This document shows, in pieces, positions 60,761-64,000 of a stretch of DNA of 64,000 nt (its first letter is position 1; every line of letters starts with the position of its first letter). Under the pieces are notes generated by a model. It did no database searches. It was not told the DNA's origin and worked only from the letters and a program-made list of their open reading frames with translations. Made by a program: the position numbers and the translations under genes. The stretch comes from G963665085 sp963665085 (GTDB lineage Bacteria; Bacteroidota; Bacteroidia; Bacteroidales; JAAAOM01), in NCBI GenBank assembly GCA_963665085.2, contig CAXXXS010000001.1, positions 4,898,001 through 4,962,000 on the forward strand, read 5' to 3'.

Positions 60761-61693
60761 TTAAAAATTAAACCCGAAATCAAAATCGTGCAAAAACACA
60801 AAGTTTTTATTTCCCCCTGTCCATTTACCAGCCCCTATTCCTGCATTAAAATACCAGTGTTTATTAATTATTTTTTGCCAACCGTATTCTACCCCCATCA
60901 AACCTGAATTGCTTCCGAGATAATATCCATTTACTAAAGCCACATAATATCCTGTATATTTATAAGTCCTTTTATTTTCCCTTTCGTTTTTCGTCATATA
61001 AGGAAAATAGCGAAGCTGTGAATCAATAAAAGGATCCAGTTCAAACCCAAAAATATTGCTATAATACAAATCATTCTTTAACATTGAACTGAAAGACAAA
61101 TTATCACTCAATCCTATCTCAATACCTGCACCAGGAAGTAAAAAACTAAGTTTTATATTAACCAATGGTTTGTTATGAATGTTCCTCTCATAAAATGATT
61201 TAGATAAAGGATTCTCTTGTTTCCAGGCATTATACTCAGTAATAAATTGATCTACATTCTTCTTATCAACGGTTTTTAGTGATTCCTTCAGATAGGGATA
61301 ATCATCACAATACAATTTAATAGACGGATGTAATCGCCCGGTATTAATCTCCAGTCCTGATATACCAAGCTTTTTTCTTCTTTTATAGGTATATAGGTTA
61401 ACATTTCCCGAGACTTCTTTTTTAAAGAACGCTTGAGACCAAATTCCTTTATTACTTTTTACATAAAAATCTGAATTGATATGGATTTCTGATATAACTT
61501 TTTTGGGATAGTTTATGTTTTTTTCTCCATTAAATAACACTACTTTATCTGCTGAATAATAATTTTTATTTTCAATTTTACCTGAAATTGAATCTTTTGA
61601 TTCTAAAACAATTACTCCATGAACCAATTCCTTTTGAGCGAAAACCTCCGAGAAACAAAAAATCAAAATAATTGGTAAAATCTTTCTAATCAT
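60761..61693 (-). CDS. Exported protein of unknown function, probable outer-membrane barrel C-terminus
   Basis: From ATG 61693 (a TTG at 61699 is also in frame) the protein has 310 residues with a signal peptide (RKILPIILIFCFSEVFAQ). The first ~160 residues are soluble-looking beta strands (GVIVLESKDSISGKIENK, VISEIHINSDFYVKSNKG). The rest looks like a barrel, rich in aromatics and ending HDFDFGFNF. No family was recognised. Its last ~50 codons are present again as a remnant at 36755-36907, so it marks one edge of the duplication. Confidence 0.7.
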   Translation of the reverse strand: MIRKILPIILIFCFSEVFAQKELVHGVIVLESKDSISGKIENKNYYSADKVVLFNGEKNINYPKKVISEIHINSDFYVKSNKGIWSQAFFKKEVSGNVNLYTYKRRKKLGISGLEINTGRLHPSIKLYCDDYPYLKESLKTVDKKNVDQFITEYNAWKQENPLSKSFYERNIHNKPLVNIKLSFLLPGAGIEIGLSDNLSFSSMLKNDLYYSNIFGFELDPFIDSQLRYFPYMTKNERENKRTYKYTGYYVALVNGYYLGSNSGLMGVEYGWQKIINKHWYFNAGIGAGKWTGGNKNFVFLHDFDFGFNF

Positions 61694-61751
61694 ATTCAAT
61701 ATTTATAGCTATATGCTTTTGGGGTATAAGAATAGGTAAGGTTTTATTTTA

Positions 61752-62294
61752 TTACTTATTCAGCTTAAACCTGTATATCATCCCAATTCTAACACCTACA
61801 GAGTTATATCCATTAAAAGTTTTATCTGAGAAATAAGTAATTCCTTTTAATTCAGACCTTCTGTAGAAAGGTGCAATACTTAAAGAAAGTTTATTCCATG
61901 TCTTAAGAAATTCCAATTCAACCAAACCTGTAACACCATGTCTCTCATTAGGGAGCCCTGTAGGAACAGCTTGATAGTTATAGGTACATAATCCATTTAA
62001 ATAAATTTTATAATTGGCTGATTTTTTTATTGGGTAGCCATATCCCAATCCAATATCTAACATGATGTATTCATCGAAGTTAAATAAGCCTGCTGTACCA
62101 CTAAATAATAGCTTACCTCTTTCACTATTTTCAAATTCTCCCCGAAATGAAATTTCTATCTCACTTCCTACAACAATAGAAGGAGAAATATTAATGGATT
62201 TAAACGTTGAGTCAATCTTTGGTTGTTTATCAGCACCAAACAATATAAACGATGGGGATAATATTAACAATCCTATCAATAGGTATTTGTTCAT
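61752..62294 (-). CDS. Small exported outer-membrane-type protein
   Basis: The 180-residue protein has a signal peptide (NKYLLIGLLILSPSFILFGA) and then alternating hydrophobic beta strands with aromatic girdle-like positions (GTAGLFNFDEYIMLDIGLGYGY, VGVRIGMIYRFKLNK). It resembles small eight-stranded barrels. No specific family was recognised. It is on the same strand as the gene at 60761, 58 bp apart, and may be co-transcribed with it. Confidence 0.65.
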   Translation of the reverse strand: MNKYLLIGLLILSPSFILFGADKQPKIDSTFKSINISPSIVVGSEIEISFRGEFENSERGKLLFSGTAGLFNFDEYIMLDIGLGYGYPIKKSANYKIYLNGLCTYNYQAVPTGLPNERHGVTGLVELEFLKTWNKLSLSIAPFYRRSELKGITYFSDKTFNGYNSVGVRIGMIYRFKLNK

Positions 62295-62638
62295 AGATTT
62301 TTTAGTTCTTTTTATAGTTCAATCTTTAAAAACACTCAAAAATATTATAAATAAATTAATACCTAAAATCTGCAGTCAAAATTTATAAACTGCTGATTGC
62401 GCAGAGGTTTCGCAGAGAAAACTTCACCCAAATGGGTGAAGAAAAATTAACTTTGTTAAACTCGTCCTTTGTCCTCGGTTCGTGCTTATAGGCGTGATTA
62501 ACCATTTTATAAAAACACTTGCGGATTTAAGGTGATATTAAAAAACATAACGTTTAAACCCTAATTATCATTTAATTAGTCTTTCGTAACCTGTATATGG
62601 TTTTAGCTCCATAATTTCAAATTTTATTTTTTCTGCTG
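62295..62638. other. Intergenic region with one small hairpin
   Basis: This 344-bp stretch has no gene. A perfect 8-bp hairpin CTTCACCCaaatGGGTGAAG (62422-62441) is present, with A-rich sequence after it on the plus strand but only a weak T-run on the minus strand. It could be a weak terminator of the upstream minus-strand gene or a dispersed palindrome. Confidence 0.4.
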
Positions 62639-63199
62639 TTAAAGATTAAATCCAATTTTATAGACTATCCCAAGAAACTCTGGGTATATTCCATAATAAT
62701 TCGTTCTCAAACCTATTGTTTTCAAACATCTATCTCTTTTCCAACTAATTTCAAAATCCCCATAAAAGCCAAATTGCTTCAACATGTTATTTCCAAATCT
62801 TTCTTCTACTAACACCCCATCTTCATATCGACGTAATGAACTATATGTTTCATCCCCAATTTCCAAAGAAGGTCCGGCATTTACAGAAAGTTCAACCTTT
62901 CCATTCTTTTTTATTGAATAACTTAATCCTGTCTCCAGAAAAATTCCGGAATGACTTCTGTATCCTTCACTTTCTATTGAACCTAACGATTGAAAAAAAC
63001 TAACTCTTGGATTCAAAGAAAGTCTTTCTGCTATTTCAATTTTAATATCATTTGTAAAAAAAATCCCATAATTACTTACATTATTTTCATTTCCAAAACC
63101 AATACCAACTGAATATAGAATATTATCTGCTTTGTCTTGAGAATAGGAATTAACTAATTGTGTGATACATATTAAAAAAATAATACAAAAACTTTTCAT
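62639..63199 (-). CDS. Small exported outer-membrane beta-barrel protein
   Basis: The 186-residue protein has a signal peptide (KSFCIIFLICITQLVNSYSQ). Strand-rich sequence follows (GIGFGNENNVSNYGIFF, GIFLETGLSYSIKKNGKVELSVNAG), ending YPEFLGIVYKIGFNL, a typical barrel C-terminus. No defined family was recognised. It lies 156 bp downstream of the DUF4249-type gene on the same strand; DUF4249 proteins are often encoded next to outer-membrane partners, so a link is plausible. Confidence 0.65.
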   Translation of the reverse strand: MKSFCIIFLICITQLVNSYSQDKADNILYSVGIGFGNENNVSNYGIFFTNDIKIEIAERLSLNPRVSFFQSLGSIESEGYRSHSGIFLETGLSYSIKKNGKVELSVNAGPSLEIGDETYSSLRRYEDGVLVEERFGNNMLKQFGFYGDFEISWKRDRCLKTIGLRTNYYGIYPEFLGIVYKIGFNL

Positions 63200-63355
63200 G
63201 TCTTTTTGATTTTGATGTTATAATTTATTTATCATTTTTATAGGCATTTTCAAAAATGCCCCCTCTGTGTTAATGCTTAATTTACCTAAAAGCCCACAAA
63301 AGTAAACTTTTTTAATAAAATCTATTAAGCCTTAAATTTTAGAAATTCTTGTATA

Positions 63356-64000
63356 TTATTTACCTTCCAAACTTAAAAAATCACCCGTTGATATCTCTTT
63401 TGAATTTAAGTCTGAAGCATAAAAATATCCTATTGCCCCACTACTCATGTTCGTTGATAAATTTCCTGACAGAGTTGAAAAAACACTTTCTGTCCAATCC
63501 GTTTCCATAAATTTTTGATACAGATAATTGTAATATCCATCAGAATATGAGACACGCGTAACAACCAATGTATCGTTACTTTCTTTTTCTCCATAATAAA
63601 ATGTTGTATAGTATTCAATATTAGAAAATAGTCCCTGGGCATCGGCAAATTGGTGAGAATAAGCTACTCCGCCTAAATGATATAATATGTTTTCAGATTC
63701 AGAAATATTTCTTTTCACATTCCATCTCCATTGGTTAGCTACTGCGTAACCAAAATGATGTCTTTTTAATTCAAGGACATATTCAACATCATCAGACATA
63801 TAGCTATGATCATAATTAACATAAGGCAATGGTATTTCATTAAACTTAAAGTCAGAAGCCTTAACTACACTATCCATCCCATAATAAAGAACTCCATCAT
63901 AATCAATGTTTAAGGTGTAAACTTCACCAACTACAGCACTGAATTCTTTTTCTGACAGGTAATATGGATTTTCCAGTTCAAGCGAATCTTCATAATAATC
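63356..64000 (-). CDS. DUF4249-like protein (partial, N-terminus outside window)
   Basis: The minus-strand frame is open from the window edge to a stop at 63356, so an internal ATG at 63877 is not the start. The visible part contains YYLSEKEFSAVVGEVYTLNIDYDGVLYY, matching the DUF4249 core (G-x-x-Y-x-L-x-I-x-x-x-G followed by strands), and NLSTNMSSGAIGYFYASDL near the C-terminus. DUF4249 proteins are outer-membrane lipoproteins found beside TonB receptors or barrels in Bacteroidota, of unknown role. A signal peptide and any TonB partner would lie beyond 64000. Confidence 0.6.
   Translation of the reverse strand, partial: DYYEDSLELENPYYLSEKEFSAVVGEVYTLNIDYDGVLYYGMDSVVKASDFKFNEIPLPYVNYDHSYMSDDVEYVLELKRHHFGYAVANQWRWNVKRNISESENILYHLGGVAYSHQFADAQGLFSNIEYYTTFYYGEKESNDTLVVTRVSYSDGYYNYLYQKFMETDWTESVFSTLSGNLSTNMSSGAIGYFYASDLNSKEISTGDFLSLEGK

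Larger units (their letters stand above)
55941..60915. repeat. Right arm of the inverted duplication, interrupted by two insertion sequences
   Basis: This arm is the reverse complement of 36753-38459, broken by an IS1634-type element (56009-57651 plus a 61-bp target duplication) and an IS1380-type element (57752-59302 plus a 4-bp duplication). Removing these leaves about 1716 bp, close to the 1707 bp of the left arm. Beyond 60915 the intact 60761 gene continues, whereas the left arm stops there, so the right arm is the parental context for that end. Confidence 0.88.

Noticed and set aside
62422..62441. Hairpin as a terminator of the minus-strand barrel gene
   Set aside because: It lies about 200 bp past the stop and lacks a convincing T-run on the minus strand.

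Overview
The window looks like a chromosomal segment of a Bacteroidota bacterium, most likely of the Marinilabiliales/Bacteroidales side. The base composition is AT-rich. Lineage markers include a T9SS type A C-terminal sorting domain, a TonB-dependent receptor with a carboxypeptidase-regulatory-like N-terminus, DUF4249/DUF4252/DUF3843-type proteins, a LytTR regulator, YaiO-type barrels, and promoters with a TAnnTTTG-like -7 element. No plasmid or phage backbone is visible. The species cannot be named from sequence alone.

Layout. 1-6221: a partial exported BNR beta-propeller gene, then an ECF sigma factor and its membrane zinc-finger anti-sigma factor facing a large exported TPR-CHAT (caspase-like) protein. 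6355-8958: an exported isochorismatase-fold hydrolase, a membrane AraC-type regulator and an exported ConA-like protein. 9159-15219: a probable synthase-dependent exopolysaccharide cluster (TPR-YaiO outer-membrane barrel, membrane HEAT protein, processive GT2 synthase) and a lipoprotein with an LVIVD-like propeller and DUF4114-like end. 15332-21486: arginine decarboxylase, a three-PAS hybrid histidine kinase and a Kef-type antiporter. 21588-30318: a complete histidine operon (hisG-D-C-B-purU-H-A-F-IE plus a B3/4 protein) preceded by a legible transcription attenuator with a four-histidine leader peptide. 30392-35532: small envelope genes, including a DUF4252 gene split by a -1 shift at tandem slippery heptamers, an HNH protein, tRNA-Arg(UCU) and a leucine-rich-repeat lipoprotein.

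35548-60915 is a rearranged region. Two copies of a ~1.7 kb block (outer-membrane barrel gene plus a receiver-less LytTR gene) lie in inverted orientation about 17.5 kb apart. The left copy ends at an internally deleted ISAon1-like element. The right copy is interrupted by an IS1634-type element with 61-bp target duplications and by an IS1380-type element with a 4-bp duplication. Between the arms are a LytS-like TPR histidine kinase, a DUF3843-like gene, a DUF4249 remnant, a YihY protein, a comB-tlpA-dabb-chorismate mutase-aldolase cluster, a HAD phosphatase, a glutamine amidotransferase, and a PhoB-like regulator divergent from a TonB receptor and a T9SS-secreted duplicated surface protein. 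60761-64000 holds three small exported proteins and a partial DUF4249 lipoprotein-type gene.

The his genes form one attenuated biosynthetic unit, and purU inside it links histidine synthesis to one-carbon/purine balance. The YaiO/HEAT/GT2 trio resembles a reduced Pga-type secretion line. The sigma/anti-sigma/CHAT set suggests a stress-responsive protease module. The inverted arms make the central 17.5 kb a candidate for recombinational inversion. No CRISPR array, rRNA or replication origin was seen.
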